The notes beneath the pieces were generated by a model that was not told where the DNA came from, ran no database searches, and saw only the letters and a program-made list of their open reading frames with translations. From Verrucomicrobiota bacterium (GTDB taxonomy: Bacteria > Verrucomicrobiota > Verrucomicrobiia > Opitutales > Opitutaceae), in the NCBI GenBank assembly GCA_016222805.1, contig JACRQG010000007.1, positions 558,001-622,000 of the forward strand: a DNA stretch of 64,000 nt, in the 5' to 3' direction. Position numbers and translations under genes: made by a program. Of the stretch, positions 1-9,394 are shown in pieces; position 1 is the stretch's first letter, and each line of letters starts with the position of its first letter.

Positions 1-1
1 C

Positions 2-613
2 CTGACCCAGGGCACGGTGCTCGCGGTGACCTCCAATCCGACCCGCACTTCGCCCGTGAAACGGGGGTTGTTCATCCTCGACAACTTCCTCGGCACGCCG
101 CCGCCTCCGGCGCCTCCCAATGTCCCGGATCTCGAGGAGTCGCGGAAGGAGTTCAAGGCCCGTGAACCGAAGCTCAGCGAGATCCTTGCCGTGCACCGCG
201 CCAACAAGCTCTGCCATTCTTGTCACTCCCGGATGGATCCCCTGGGACTGGCCCTGGAGAATTTCAACGTCCTTGGCGGTTGGCGAGAGACCGACGCCCG
301 GCAGCCGATCGACCCTTCCGGCCAACTTATCACCGGCGAGAAGTTCGCGGACATCCGGGAACTGAAGCGTGTGCTGGCACGGGATCGGGCCGCGGATATC
401 TACCGGTGCCTCGCCGAGAAGGTCTTCACCTATGCGCTGGGTCGGTCGGTTGAACCCCAGGATGCCCATACGCTGGACGAGATCGTCGCGCGGCTGCTCC
501 GGGAAGGCGGGCGGTTCTCGCTCCTGCTCGAGGGCGTTGTCACGTCGAGCGCTTTTCAAAAGCAGCGGGTCGCGCCTGTGCCGCCGGGCGCGGTCTCACT
601 GGCCGCGCCGTGA
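2..613 (+). CDS. C-terminal part of a DUF1592/DUF1588/DUF1585 (planctomycete-type cytochrome c-like) protein, cut by window edge
   Basis: The reading frame is open from the first bases, so the gene begins outside the window. The visible part opens with LTQGTVLAVTSNPTRTSPVKR, the typical C-terminal piece of a DUF1588 domain. It is followed by a CxxCH heme-type motif (CHSCH) with DPLGLALENFNVLGGWRETD, then a DUF1585-like helical tail (ITGEKFADIRELKRVL, RCLAEKVFTYALGR). Proteins of this family are large, secreted and c-type-heme-like. They are abundant in Planctomycetes and Verrucomicrobia and nearly always precede a DUF1552 gene, as here. The biochemical function is not established. The stop is followed by a 69-nt gap to the DUF1552 gene, consistent with one operon. 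Confidence 0.85.
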   Translation: MTQGTVLAVTSNPTRTSPVKRGLFILDNFLGTPPPPAPPNVPDLEESRKEFKAREPKLSEILAVHRANKLCHSCHSRMDPLGLALENFNVLGGWRETDARQPIDPSGQLITGEKFADIRELKRVLARDRAADIYRCLAEKVFTYALGRSVEPQDAHTLDEIVARLLREGGRFSLLLEGVVTSSAFQKQRVAPVPPGAVSLAAP

Positions 614-682
614 CGGCTCCCCATACTTCCGCCTTGGCCGCCCGTCGCGCTTCCCGCTAGGATCCTCTCACCCACCCACCCC

Positions 683-2098
683 ATGAGCTCGCTCCCGTTT
701 TCGCCGGCCGTTCCCGCCGCCCAGGTTCCGCCCGCCACCAGCCGCCGACAGTTCCTGCGGGGCGTCGGTGTCTGCCTCGGTCTGCCGGTGCTGGAGTCGG
801 CTTTGGGTCCGGTGGCGCGAGCGGCCGCGACCGGGCCGGATTCGGCGGCGCCCCTGGCCGTCACGTCGACCGGGGCCCCGTTGCGCATGGCGTATGTCTA
901 TTTCCCGAACGGCGCGCATCAGGACTACTGGTGGCCGACCGGCGAGGGCCGGGCCTTCACGCTGGGGCGGACGATGCAGCCGCTGGCGCCACTCCAGGGC
1001 TCCCTCCAGGTGCTGGGCGGCCTTGACCACAAGAACGCCACCGCGGGCAACGATGGGGCGGGAGACCACGCCCGGGCCAACGCCACCTTTCTCACCGGGG
1101 CGCGGGCGCGGAAGACCGACAGTACCGACATCCGCGTCGGGGTTTCGGTCGATCAGGTCGTGGCGCAGCGGATCGGATCCCGTACCCGCTTTCCCTCCCT
1201 CGAGTTGTCCTGCGATGCGGTGCGCAAGTCCGGGGGCTGCGATTCCGGCTACTCCTGCGCCTACCAGTACAACCTTTCGTGGTCCTCGGCCACGACGCCG
1301 ATGGCCCCCGAGGCCAATCCGCGCCTCGTATTCGAGCGCCTCTTCGGCAGTGGCAGCCCGGCGGAGCGGCAGCGGAACTACCGCCTGCGGCAGCAGACGC
1401 AGAAGTCGCTGCTGGATTTCGTTCTTGAGGACGCACGCGCACTGCAGCGCGAGCTGGGTGGCAGCGATCGCCGCAAACTCGACGAGTACCTGACCGGAGT
1501 GCGGGAGATCGAGCAGCGGATCGAGCGGTCCGAGCGGTTCGGCGACCTCCCGACTCCGGGGATGGAAGCGCCGTCGGGGATCCCCGGCAATTACGGCGAC
1601 CACATGGACCTGATGTACGACCTGCTGGCGACCGCCTTCGAGACGGATTCGACGCGGGTGGCGACGCTGCTGCTCGCTGGCGACGGCAGCAACCGCCCGT
1701 ATCCGCAAATCGGAATCCCGGAGGGCCATCATTATTGCTCCCATCACCGGAATGACCCCGACCTCATGGAAAAGGTGGCGAAGATCGATCGGTACTACCT
1801 GGAGCACTTTGCCCGGTTTCTGCAGCGTCTCGAGGAGAAGAAGGACGTCGACGGTCGATCCGTGCTGCACAATTCGATGATCGTGTACGGGTGCGGCAAC
1901 GCCGACGGCAACCGCCATACCCACCACAACCTGCCGGTGATCCTGGCGGGGGCCGGGGGCGGCACGCTCACCGCGGGCCGCTTCCAACGCTTTGGCGGGG
2001 AGCCGATGAGCAATCTCTTCCTCAGCCTGACGGATCGCATGGGAGTGACCGGGGTGGATCGGATCGGGGACTCCAGCGGGCGGCTGCAGGCGCTGTAG
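683..2098 (+). CDS. DUF1552 domain-containing exported protein
   Basis: 471-residue protein with a Tat-like N-terminus (SRRQFLRGVGVCLGLPVLES, about residues 19-38), so probably exported folded. The body matches the DUF1552 family: MAYVYFPNGAHQDYWWPTGEG near residue 75, LGGLDHKNA, HARANATFLTGA, and a late HHRNDP / DGRSVLHNSMIVYGCGN segment reminiscent of the alkaline phosphatase/sulfatase-like fold of DUF1501/1552 proteins. The family accompanies DUF1592-type cytochrome-like proteins, and the partial gene immediately upstream is one. No reaction is assigned to the family. Length fits full-length members. Confidence 0.88.
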   Translation: MSSLPFSPAVPAAQVPPATSRRQFLRGVGVCLGLPVLESALGPVARAAATGPDSAAPLAVTSTGAPLRMAYVYFPNGAHQDYWWPTGEGRAFTLGRTMQPLAPLQGSLQVLGGLDHKNATAGNDGAGDHARANATFLTGARARKTDSTDIRVGVSVDQVVAQRIGSRTRFPSLELSCDAVRKSGGCDSGYSCAYQYNLSWSSATTPMAPEANPRLVFERLFGSGSPAERQRNYRLRQQTQKSLLDFVLEDARALQRELGGSDRRKLDEYLTGVREIEQRIERSERFGDLPTPGMEAPSGIPGNYGDHMDLMYDLLATAFETDSTRVATLLLAGDGSNRPYPQIGIPEGHHYCSHHRNDPDLMEKVAKIDRYYLEHFARFLQRLEEKKDVDGRSVLHNSMIVYGCGNADGNRHTHHNLPVILAGAGGGTLTAGRFQRFGGEPMSNLFLSLTDRMGVTGVDRIGDSSGRLQAL

Positions 2099-2118
2099 GC
2101 AAAGGAGCGACGGAATCG

Positions 2119-2505
2119 ATGAGCATCAGCGTCGTCCGGCTCGGCAGTTCGCGGCTCCCGGATGAAGGCGTCCGTATCGGCACGGTCCGCCGGCCACCGC
2201 GGGGCGTCCCCAAGGCCGAGTACGCGGCCCAGAACTGGTACGATGTCTGGTTTCCCGAACTCGCCCCCAGTCCCGCCACGATGAAGCTCGGGCAGGCGGC
2301 CACCACGCCGGCGGAGTGGAGCCGCTTCGCGCGGAAGTACCGGGCGGAGATGGCGCAGCCGGGATCGAGGCACGGGCTGGAGCTGCTGGCGGCACTGTCG
2401 CACACCTCGGACTTTTCAGTCGGCTGCTACTGCGAGGACGCGGAGCGCTGCCATCGCACGCTGCTGCGCGACCTTTTGCGCGAACACGGCGCCGCCTTGC
2501 GCTGA
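2119..2505 (+). CDS. DUF488 family protein
   Basis: 128-residue protein starting at an ATG preceded by AAAGGAG about 11 nt upstream. The frame is open further upstream but overlaps the preceding gene. Features of the DUF488 family are visible: an N-terminal strand SISVVRLGSSRLPDEGVRIGTVRR, a central WYDVWFPELAPS motif, and the C-terminal CYCEDAERCHRTLLRDLLREHG, the conserved Cys/His motif of the family. The function is unknown and the protein is probably cytoplasmic. It follows the DUF1552 stop by 20 nt but has no obvious functional link to it. Confidence 0.82.
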   Translation: MSISVVRLGSSRLPDEGVRIGTVRRPPRGVPKAEYAAQNWYDVWFPELAPSPATMKLGQAATTPAEWSRFARKYRAEMAQPGSRHGLELLAALSHTSDFSVGCYCEDAERCHRTLLRDLLREHGAALR

Positions 2506-2663
2506 CCGTTCGCTGAAGCGGGGAGGGCCGCTGGTCTCCATCGGCCGGCGCTGGGCATCAATCTCCTTGCGGCGATCGGCGGCGTCGCTTCCGATGCAGG
2601 TCCGTGGGTTACGGCGCGGTGGCCGATGAGCGCCGCGAGGGGCCTGCGGCCAATTTCCCTGCC

Positions 2664-3500
2664 ATGCTTAAATCGGAACTCGCCCAGCGCCTCGCCGTCT
2701 GCAGTTGGTCACTCCGCCCCAATAGTCCGGCGGAACTCCTGGCGTCCCTCGCCGCCACCGGCATCAACCGGGTGCAACTCGCCCTTGATCCCCTGCGGGC
2801 CGAGCCCGCCGTGTGGGGCTCCTTCCCGGCGCTGGCGAAGGAGCGGGGGGTGAGCATCGCGTCGGGGATGTTCGGCACGGTGGGGGAGGACTACACCACG
2901 CTGGAGACCATCAAGCGCACCGGCGGCGTCGTTCCGGACGAAACCTGGGAGGCGAACTGGCGCAATATCCAGGCGGTGGCCGAGATCGCCGCCCGGCTGG
3001 GCCTCCGGCTGGTGACCTTCCACGCCGGATTCCTGCCTCACGAGGAGTCGGATCCGGCTTTCGCCAAGTTACTCGGGAGGATTGAGCAGATCGCGGCGCT
3101 CTTTGCCCGGCACGGCATGGCGCTGGGCTTTGAAACCGGCCAGGAAACCGCCGAGACCCTCGCCGCCTTCCTGCGGAAGCTGAACCGGCCGAATGTCGGG
3201 GTGAACTTCGATCCGGCGAACATGATTCTCTACGACAAGGGCGATCCGTTGCAGGCGCTGCGGACCCTCGCGCCCTGGCTGAAACAGTGCCACATCAAGG
3301 ATGCGCGGCGCACCCGCGTGCCGGGCACGTGGGGCGAGGAGGTTTGCGTCGGAACCGGCGAGGTTCCGTGGCCGGCCTTCCTCTCGACGATCGAGACCCT
3401 CGGCTACCGCGGTGATCTCTGCATCGAGCGCGAAGCGGGCGAACAGCGCGTGGCGGACATCCGCGCGGCGCGCCTGCACCTCGAGACCCTCGTTCGCTGA
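2664..3500 (+). CDS. sugar phosphate isomerase/epimerase (xylose-isomerase-like TIM barrel)
   Basis: 278 residues from the ATG at MLKSELAQRL; the frame extends 20 codons upstream to a GTG but that stretch looks non-coding. The protein has the AP-endonuclease-2/xylose-isomerase-like TIM barrel pattern: CSWSLRPNSPAELLASLAATGINRVQLAL at the start, RLVTFHAGFLPHEE, GFETGQETAETLAAFL (metal-binding Glu), NVGVNFDPANMILYDKGDPLQAL, QCHIKDARRT (metal-binding His/Asp), and a late Glu in YRGDLCIERE. These residues form the metal site of sugar-phosphate isomerases. The substrate cannot be told from sequence. An oxidoreductase of the Gfo/Idh/MocA type follows after 21 nt, a common pairing for oxidation/isomerisation of unusual sugars. 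Confidence 0.85.
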   Translation: MLKSELAQRLAVCSWSLRPNSPAELLASLAATGINRVQLALDPLRAEPAVWGSFPALAKERGVSIASGMFGTVGEDYTTLETIKRTGGVVPDETWEANWRNIQAVAEIAARLGLRLVTFHAGFLPHEESDPAFAKLLGRIEQIAALFARHGMALGFETGQETAETLAAFLRKLNRPNVGVNFDPANMILYDKGDPLQALRTLAPWLKQCHIKDARRTRVPGTWGEEVCVGTGEVPWPAFLSTIETLGYRGDLCIEREAGEQRVADIRAARLHLETLVR

Positions 3501-3521
3501 ACCCCTTATCCTCCACTCATC

Positions 3522-4547
3522 ATGGTCAACGTCGCTGTTGTCGGTCTCGGATTCATGGGGGTTACGCACATCAAGGCGTACCTGAAACTGCCCGGAGTGC
3601 GCCTCGCGGCCATCTGCGACGCGCTCCGGCTGCCGGAGGACGGGGATTTCTCGAAAATCTCCGGCAACTTCAGCACGGGCGAGCCGCTGAAGCTCGACAT
3701 GCGGCAGGTGAAGGCGAGCCGCGATCTGAACGAACTGCTGGCGGATCCGGCGATCGACCTCATCGACCTCTGCGTGCCGACGCCCACGCACGTGAAACTC
3801 GCGACCCTGGCGTTGAAGTCGGGCAAGCATGTGATCTGCGAGAAGCCCCTGGCCCGCACGTCGGCGCAGGCCCGGGAAATTGCGGAAGCGGCCCGGCAGG
3901 CGAAGGGGTACTTCATCCCGGCCATGTGCATGCGGTTCTGGCCCGGCTGGTCGTGGCTGAAGACGGCGATCGACCAGGAGACCTTCGGCAAGGTGAAGGC
4001 GGCGCGCTTCCGCCGCGTGGGCGAGCCGCCGGCCTGGGGCCGCGAGGCCTATTTCTATGGCGCGCAGTCCGGCGGGGCGCTGCTCGACCTGCACATCCAT
4101 GACGTCGACTTCGTGCAGTTCCTCTTCGGCCGTCCCAAGGCCGTCTACGCCCAGGGTTTCTCGTTCTACAGCGGCGCCATCGACCACGTGGTCGCGCAGT
4201 ACACCGTCGCCAACGGCGCCGCGGTCAGCGCCGAAGGCAGCTGGATGATGAGCGACGGCTTCGGTTTCAACATGGCGTACACCGTGATCTTCGAGCGGGC
4301 CACCGCCGACTACGACCTCGCCCGCGGGGCCGAGGCGCTGAAGATCTTCGAGCAGGGCAAGGGGGCGCGGGTGGTGCCGCCGGAGGCGGGCGACGGCTAC
4401 ACGGGTGAACTCGGCTACCTGGTCGAGTGCATCGCCCAGCGCCGGCCGCCGGCGCGGGTCACCGCCCAGGATGGGCTCTCCGCCGTGGAAATCTGCGAGG
4501 CGGAGGAGGAGTCGATCCGGACCGGCCGCCCGGTCGCCCTGGCCTAG
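3522..4547 (+). CDS. Gfo/Idh/MocA family NAD(P)-dependent oxidoreductase (cytoplasmic)
   Basis: 341 residues with no signal peptide. The N-terminal Rossmann fold is marked by NVAVVGLGFMGVTHIKAY (GxGxxG-like), LIDLCVPTPTHVKLATLAL and GKHVICEKPLARTSAQA (the EKP motif with the conserved Lys). The C-terminal GFO_IDH_MocA domain carries GGALLDLHIHDVDFVQFLFGRP, with the conserved D-x-x-x-H-D-x-D pattern. The protein probably oxidises or reduces a sugar or inositol derivative using NAD(P). It lies 21 nt after the isomerase/epimerase gene and is likely co-transcribed. It converges with the minus-strand gene that ends at 4550. Confidence 0.9.
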   Translation: MVNVAVVGLGFMGVTHIKAYLKLPGVRLAAICDALRLPEDGDFSKISGNFSTGEPLKLDMRQVKASRDLNELLADPAIDLIDLCVPTPTHVKLATLALKSGKHVICEKPLARTSAQAREIAEAARQAKGYFIPAMCMRFWPGWSWLKTAIDQETFGKVKAARFRRVGEPPAWGREAYFYGAQSGGALLDLHIHDVDFVQFLFGRPKAVYAQGFSFYSGAIDHVVAQYTVANGAAVSAEGSWMMSDGFGFNMAYTVIFERATADYDLARGAEALKIFEQGKGARVVPPEAGDGYTGELGYLVECIAQRRPPARVTAQDGLSAVEICEAEEESIRTGRPVALA

Positions 4548-4549
4548 GC

Positions 4550-7055
4550 TCAGGGCGCCGAGGGCACCGCGCCCATCGCCCGGCGCAACTCCGCGAGCCG
4601 TACCTCGGGCCCGAGAAAGAGGCCCGCCGGGATCGTCCGGTGTCGCAGGATCTCGAGGTAGGCGTCGGATCCAGCGGTCGAATCGAGGCGCAGGCCCGCC
4701 AGGTACTGCAGCCGAAGCGTGCGGTCCCGGTTGATCTCGGCGGTTGCGCGCCAGGGTCTGAGACCAGGCGACGCGGATTCGGACGTGATCCGACCGCTCC
4801 AGCCGCTCCTCCAGGGCGGCGACGTCGACGTGCAGGGGGCGGTCCTGGCCGATCACCACGGTATCGTAGCCGAAGCCGTCGTCGTCGTTGCCCCAGAGCG
4901 TGCCTTCCGGAAAGACGGAGAAGAAGGTGGCGAGTTCACTCTGCACGACGGCGCGATCGGATTCGTACAGGGGCACCCATTGGGAGACGATGCCACCGGG
5001 CCGGAGGCGCGCGCGGCAGAGCTCAAAGTACTCCCGGGAATAGAGGACGGCGGAGCCCTTGACCCAGGGGTGAATCGGATCCGACGTGATCACGTCGAAA
5101 CGCTCCCGGGTGGTGGCGATGTAATGGCGGGCGTCGTCGTGCACCACCTCCACGCGCGGATCCCCGAGGACGTTGTGATTCTCCTCGCGGAAATGCCGGG
5201 CGACGACGCGCGGAATCAGCGGCTCGATGTCGCAGATCACGATGCGTTCGACGGCCGGATGCAGGACAAACGTCCCGGCGGTGACACCGGCGCCACAACC
5301 CACGATCAGCACCGACCGTGGCTGCGGGTGGAGCAGGGCGGGCAGGTGTCCGAGCATGCGCTGCAGCCGCATGTCTTTCACCAGGCTGGAGGCCTCGGTC
5401 TTGCCACTGACGTGGAAGTAGCGGGCTCCGTCGAGGGTTTCGGAAACCGCCACCGACGCATTCATGCCCTCGCCGAGGTAGAGGGCACGGGCGCCGTATT
5501 CGGTCGTGCCGGTGTGGCGGCCGTAGGCCACCAGTTGCCACGGAATCGGTGGAAGCTGACGGAGGAGCAGGACGGCGGCGAAGGTCGCCGCCGGGAGAGC
5601 GACCCACTCGAGGGTGCGACGGGGACGCGCCAGAAGGAGGGCTCCGCCGAGGGAGAGGGCGCCCAGCAGCACCTGGGTCTGGTGGGAGCCGAGCCCGGGC
5701 ACGAGGAGCAGCCCGGCCAGCACCGCGCCACCGATGGCGCCCAGCGTGTTGGCCGCGTACGCGCGGCCCACGAGGTGGGACGGATCCCGATTGGGTCCCG
5801 CCAGGCAGGCGAGGGCGACCGGAAAGGTTGCCCCCCAGAGGCACGCCGAGGGGAAGACCGCCCAGGCGCAGCGTAGCAAATCCACCAGGAATCTCGTCGC
5901 GGGCGACGGAGCCACGGCGTTGGTCGCCGTGGGCAGCGACACAGCCAGCACGTGGGCCGCCCAACACAGTGCACCGACCTGCAGCAACTGGCAGGCCGCG
6001 AGCAGTCCGCGCGGACTGGCGCAGGTTCGGGTCAACCTCGCACCCACTCCGCTGCCGACAGCCAGACCCGCCAGAAAAACAGCCAGGATGAGGGAAAACG
6101 TGTAAACGGTGGCGCCAATCGCGAGCGACAGCAGCCGGGTCCAGACCACTTCGGCTGCCAGGGCGCAGAAACCCGACAGCGCGAGGACGACCAAGGGGAG
6201 GGTGGAATGCGATGAGGGTTCCGCGAGCCCGCGGTTGAATGGGACGGTCTCGCCGCGCGCGCCGGGTGGTGCGTCTGGAGTTTCGAACGCCGCCGGCTCG
6301 TGGTCCGATGAGGGCGCATGTCCTGGTTGGCGGTTGCTGCCGGCTGCGAGGAGGCCGGCCTCAGGGTCACCGCCCGCGGCTAGATGAGGATCCGCCACCG
6401 CCAGCAGGGAGGTTCGTCCGTCCGCTGCCCTTGGAGCTGCGGATCGCCGCTCGAGGCGATCGAGCCCCAGGGCCAGCAGGGCAACGAGCAGGTTGAGGGT
6501 GACCGCCACGGCGGTCGCGATGGTTGAATCGTGGACTCGCAACAGGTAGAAACCGGCGAGGAGGCAGCCGACCACGGCCCCCACCGTGTTGCCTCCGTAG
6601 AAGAACCCGAGCCAGGACATGCCCCGCGGGGTCGCCTCGAGGCCGCGGGCAATTGCGGGAAGGGTCGCACCCATCGCCATGGTGGGTGCCAGCAGGCAGA
6701 TCGCGCACAGCAGCGCCCTTAGCAGGATTCCGGGCAGTCCGTGGCCCGCCAGCGAGGTGTAAACCCCGCCGAGGGCCGGCACGGCCAGGAGCACGCCGAT
6801 TCCGGCGACGGCCATGCCCAGTTCGAGGACGGCGTAGGCCTGCAACGGGCGGATGTGGGGCGGCAGCCAGCGCGGCAGGGCCAGGCTGCCGAGGCACATC
6901 CCGCCCATGAAGGTCCCGAGCAGAACCGCGAGCGAGATGGCCGAGGAACCGATCACCAGCTGCAGCATCTGCAGCCAGACAACCTCGTAGATCAGCGCGG
7001 CGCAGCCGCTGCCGACGAACAACGGCAGCAGCAGGGGCGGCGTTTGCGGGCGCAT
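4550..7055 (-). pseudogene. fused membrane / spermidine synthase-like protein, apparently frameshifted near its 3' end
   Basis: The N-terminal ~570 residues hold two homologous multi-span membrane halves, opening with SGCAALIYEVVWLQMLQLVIG and SGFCALAAEVVWTRLLSLAIG. A SpeE-like methyltransferase-fold domain follows (VLIVGCGAGVTAGTF, VICDIEPL, DARHYIATTRERFDVITSD). At about 4757-4785 the homology jumps frame. The first frame ends sensibly at LERSDHVRIRV and then runs antisense through the neighbouring genes to about 3069. The expected C-terminus (PWRATAEINRD, LRLQYLAGLRLD, ending LAELRRAMGAVPSAP then TGA at 4550) is in another frame. About 20-30 residues usually present between these points seem missing, so a small deletion plus frameshift is likely; an assembly error is possible. 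The linker between the membrane halves contains a palindromic repeat (see 6312-6400). Substrate unknown. Confidence 0.75.
6312..6400. repeat. palindromic repeat element embedded in a coding sequence
   Basis: This segment resembles the intergenic element at 60741-60848. Both start GGGCGCAT, continue into GGTTGGCGGTTG, and share GAGGCCGGCC and GGGTCACCGCCC at matching spacing. Here the right arm is more degenerate. The element lies in frame within the membrane/spermidine-synthase-like gene, where it encodes the poorly conserved, Gly/Ala/Pro-rich linker (around LAAGGDPEAGLLAAGSNRQ) between the two membrane halves. Boundaries are approximate because the flanks are degenerate. Confidence 0.6.
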
Positions 7056-7086
7056 CGCGTCACCTGACGCAGGCGTGCCGGAAGAG

Positions 7087-8031
7087 TTACTCGCCGTGCC
7101 GGCGGAGACGCTCCACCACGGCCCCGGGAACCTCGATGACCGTGCCGTGGCGCATGCGCACCGGAGTGCCTTCGTCCGGCAGCACGAGCCGCGCGGTCAC
7201 GTCCTCCCAGGTCTTGAGGTCGCGGGAACGCATCGCCCCGTAGTGCTTCTTTTGATAGGCGTCGAAGTAGACCACGTAGTCGTCCCCGATCCTGAGCGCG
7301 GTGGGTCCCTCCACCCAGAGCCCGGCGGGAGAGAAGGGAGCGGAGAGATTCCGGTACGGGCCGCGCGGGTCGTCGGCCTCAGCGAGCTGGAAGTACTTGC
7401 GGGGCGGATGCCTCGTCTCGTCCTTGAGGATCAGGTAAAACCGGCCGTCGGCGGGCAGGATCGTGGCGTCGATCACGCTGAAACCGGGGTCCAGGAAGAG
7501 CCGGGTCGGGGCAAAGGACGTGAAATCCCGCGTGGTCGTGTAGTACATCCGGTGGTTGTACTCGCTTTCCGAGGACCCCGCGGTGGCGGTGAACCGTCCC
7601 GGAATGGTGGATGCCCAGTAGATGAGAAACTCGTCCCGCCGGGTGTCGTAGAAGATTTCCGGGGCCCAGGTGTTCCGCACCTGCGGCTCGTGGGCCATCA
7701 CCGGGATCTCCTTCTGGGCTGTCCAGGTGATGAAATCCCGCGTGGAGGCGTAGCCGATGTTGTTTTCGTTCCAACCCGAGGTCCACACGAGGTGATAGGT
7801 GCCGTCCGGGCTCCGGGCCACGCAGGGGTCGCGCATGAGTTTCGACTTCCCGACGGCGGGCGTCAGGTAGCTGCGCCCGCGATTCAGCCGCTCCCAGCGG
7901 TAACCGTCGGAACTGGCGGCGAGGTGCAGGCCATCCTCGCCGTTCTTGGTGAAGTACGTGAAGAGATAATCGGCGCGCATGGGCAGGGAGGAGATCAGGA
8001 CCAGCAGGGCGAACAGGGGCAGTGGCTTCAT
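7087..8031 (-). CDS. GH43-like secreted five-bladed beta-propeller glycosidase
   Basis: 314 residues from the ATG at MKPLPLFALLVLISSLPMRA, a Sec signal peptide; longer upstream frame rejected. The body has GH43/62/32/68-clan repeats: LMRDPCVARSPDGTYHLVWT (candidate catalytic base Asp), NTWAPEIFYDTRRDEFLIYWA, FSVIDATILPADGRFYLILKDE (pKa-modulating Asp) and LWVEGPTALRIGDDYVVYFDAY (candidate acid Glu). The enzymes hydrolyse alpha-L-arabinofuranosides, beta-xylosides or galactans; specificity is not readable here. It follows the rhamnogalacturonan acetylesterase gene by only 19 nt, so an operon for attack on pectic side chains in the periplasm or outside the cell is likely. The arabinose genes at 27-32 kb fit an arabinan-related substrate. 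Confidence 0.8.
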   Translation of the reverse strand: MKPLPLFALLVLISSLPMRADYLFTYFTKNGEDGLHLAASSDGYRWERLNRGRSYLTPAVGKSKLMRDPCVARSPDGTYHLVWTSGWNENNIGYASTRDFITWTAQKEIPVMAHEPQVRNTWAPEIFYDTRRDEFLIYWASTIPGRFTATAGSSESEYNHRMYYTTTRDFTSFAPTRLFLDPGFSVIDATILPADGRFYLILKDETRHPPRKYFQLAEADDPRGPYRNLSAPFSPAGLWVEGPTALRIGDDYVVYFDAYQKKHYGAMRSRDLKTWEDVTARLVLPDEGTPVRMRHGTVIEVPGAVVERLRRHGE

Positions 8032-8050
8032 GGCGGGGAACGTGGGAGGC

Positions 8051-9394
8051 TCAGCGGTTGGCTTCGTCGCCGAGGGGACGCTGGTTGGTGAAGTCACCAC
8101 TGACCGGGAGCGCAAGGCGATCCGGATCGTCGGGACGCGCCGGATTGTATCCGGTAAAATCGCTGACCAGATGCCGGGCGAGCGCGGGCTGGACGGTCCG
8201 GATCCCCTGCGCGACACACTTGGCCAGTTGGTAGCTGCCGAAGTTGTTGTGGTGCGTGTTGTCGACCCGGCCTTCCGGGGCGGCGAAGGCGCGGGCGGAA
8301 AGGTCCGGCCCCAGCGCGCCATACAGCACCAGGCTCATCGCCTGGAGATCGATGAACGGGGCCCCGAGTTCGGTCGCGGCCTGCCGCGCCGCCTCGGCAT
8401 ACTCCTGCAAGGTGGCCTGCGGGCGCCCCTGTTCGTCGAACCGGCGGCGCTCCATCGGAGATACCACGATGGGGGTGCCGCCCCGCGCGCGAAACGCCTC
8501 CACGTGCCGGGCCAGTTCGGCCTTGTAGGTCGTGAACGGCCCGCCGGTGCCGGCGGCGACCTGCTTCTGGTCGTTGTGGCCGAACTGCAGGAGCAGCCAG
8601 TCTCCGGGCCGCATCACGCTGAGGATCTTGTCCAGCCGCCGCCGGCCGATCGAGTCGCGATAGGTTTCGCCCGATTCACCATGGTTGGCGACCGCGACGG
8701 TCGGTTGAAACCAGCGGGTCAACATCTGGCCCCAGGACGAATAAGGCTCCTTCGACTGGTCGCAGACCGTCGAATCGCCGAGGAGAAAGACGGTCGGGAC
8801 CTCGACGGGCTCGATCTCCACCGCGCAGACCGCCGGGCGCGTCCCCGAAAACTCCAGCGTGATCGCCTCGTCCCAGGCCCAGGCCTCCTGCACTGTTTCG
8901 CGAGGGGCCTTGAGCTTGACGGCGCCCGCGGCGATGCCGGCCGTCGCGGCGATGGCCGGGGTGCGGGTGTTGACCACCAAGACGGCCCGCGCAAACCCGC
9001 CGCGCGGGGTGGTCACCCGCTCGGCCATCAGCCGGCGGAGCTCGGCCTTGATGCTCGTGGTGGATTCGCCGGCGGCATCCCCGAGCGTGACGGTCACGCG
9101 GTAATTGCCCTCGCGTGGAACCCGCGCCGTGAAATGGAACGACCGCTCGGCGGTCACAAAGTCGCGGCGAAGGGCGTCGGTCCCGCCGCGATCGACCGCG
9201 GAGAGGGCGACCCCCGGCTCAAAACCGTAGCCCCGCCCGGCGGTGTAGGTGTCGCCGGGTTGGACCCCGATGAAACCCGGGGCGACGGTCCCTCCTCCAA
9301 AGTCGAATCGCAGGGACTGAGCCAGGCCCGGAGCCGCCGGCGAGAAGAGGCAGAGCAGGACGGCCGCATGGCGGAGCGGGGGTAGGATCGGCAT
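8051..9394 (-). CDS. rhamnogalacturonan acetylesterase-like SGNH hydrolase
   Basis: 447 residues beginning MPILPPLRHAAVLLCLFSPA, a signal peptide. An N-terminal carbohydrate-binding-like beta domain (RFDFGGGTVAPGFIGVQPGDTY, residues ~28-170) is typical of this family. The SGNH/GDSL domain follows: block I FLLGDSTVCDQ with the nucleophile Ser, NHGESGETYRD, the block III LLQFGHNDQK, and the C-terminal DNTHHNNFGSYQLA with the catalytic Asp and His. Such enzymes deacetylate rhamnogalacturonan I. It is the first gene of a probable two-gene unit with the GH43-like gene. Both would work on pectin. Confidence 0.87.
   Translation of the reverse strand: MPILPPLRHAAVLLCLFSPAAPGLAQSLRFDFGGGTVAPGFIGVQPGDTYTAGRGYGFEPGVALSAVDRGGTDALRRDFVTAERSFHFTARVPREGNYRVTVTLGDAAGESTTSIKAELRRLMAERVTTPRGGFARAVLVVNTRTPAIAATAGIAAGAVKLKAPRETVQEAWAWDEAITLEFSGTRPAVCAVEIEPVEVPTVFLLGDSTVCDQSKEPYSSWGQMLTRWFQPTVAVANHGESGETYRDSIGRRRLDKILSVMRPGDWLLLQFGHNDQKQVAAGTGGPFTTYKAELARHVEAFRARGGTPIVVSPMERRRFDEQGRPQATLQEYAEAARQAATELGAPFIDLQAMSLVLYGALGPDLSARAFAAPEGRVDNTHHNNFGSYQLAKCVAQGIRTVQPALARHLVSDFTGYNPARPDDPDRLALPVSGDFTNQRPLGDEANR

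Noticed and set aside
3069-4549. Extension of the spermidine-synthase-like frame to 3069
   Set aside because: It runs antisense through two well-supported genes and its translation has no family character; treated as the result of the frameshift.
7087-8322. Longer N-terminal extension of the GH43-like protein from 8322
   Set aside because: The upstream residues are Arg/Ser/Pro-rich shadow of the acetylesterase gene; a proper signal peptide starts at 8031.
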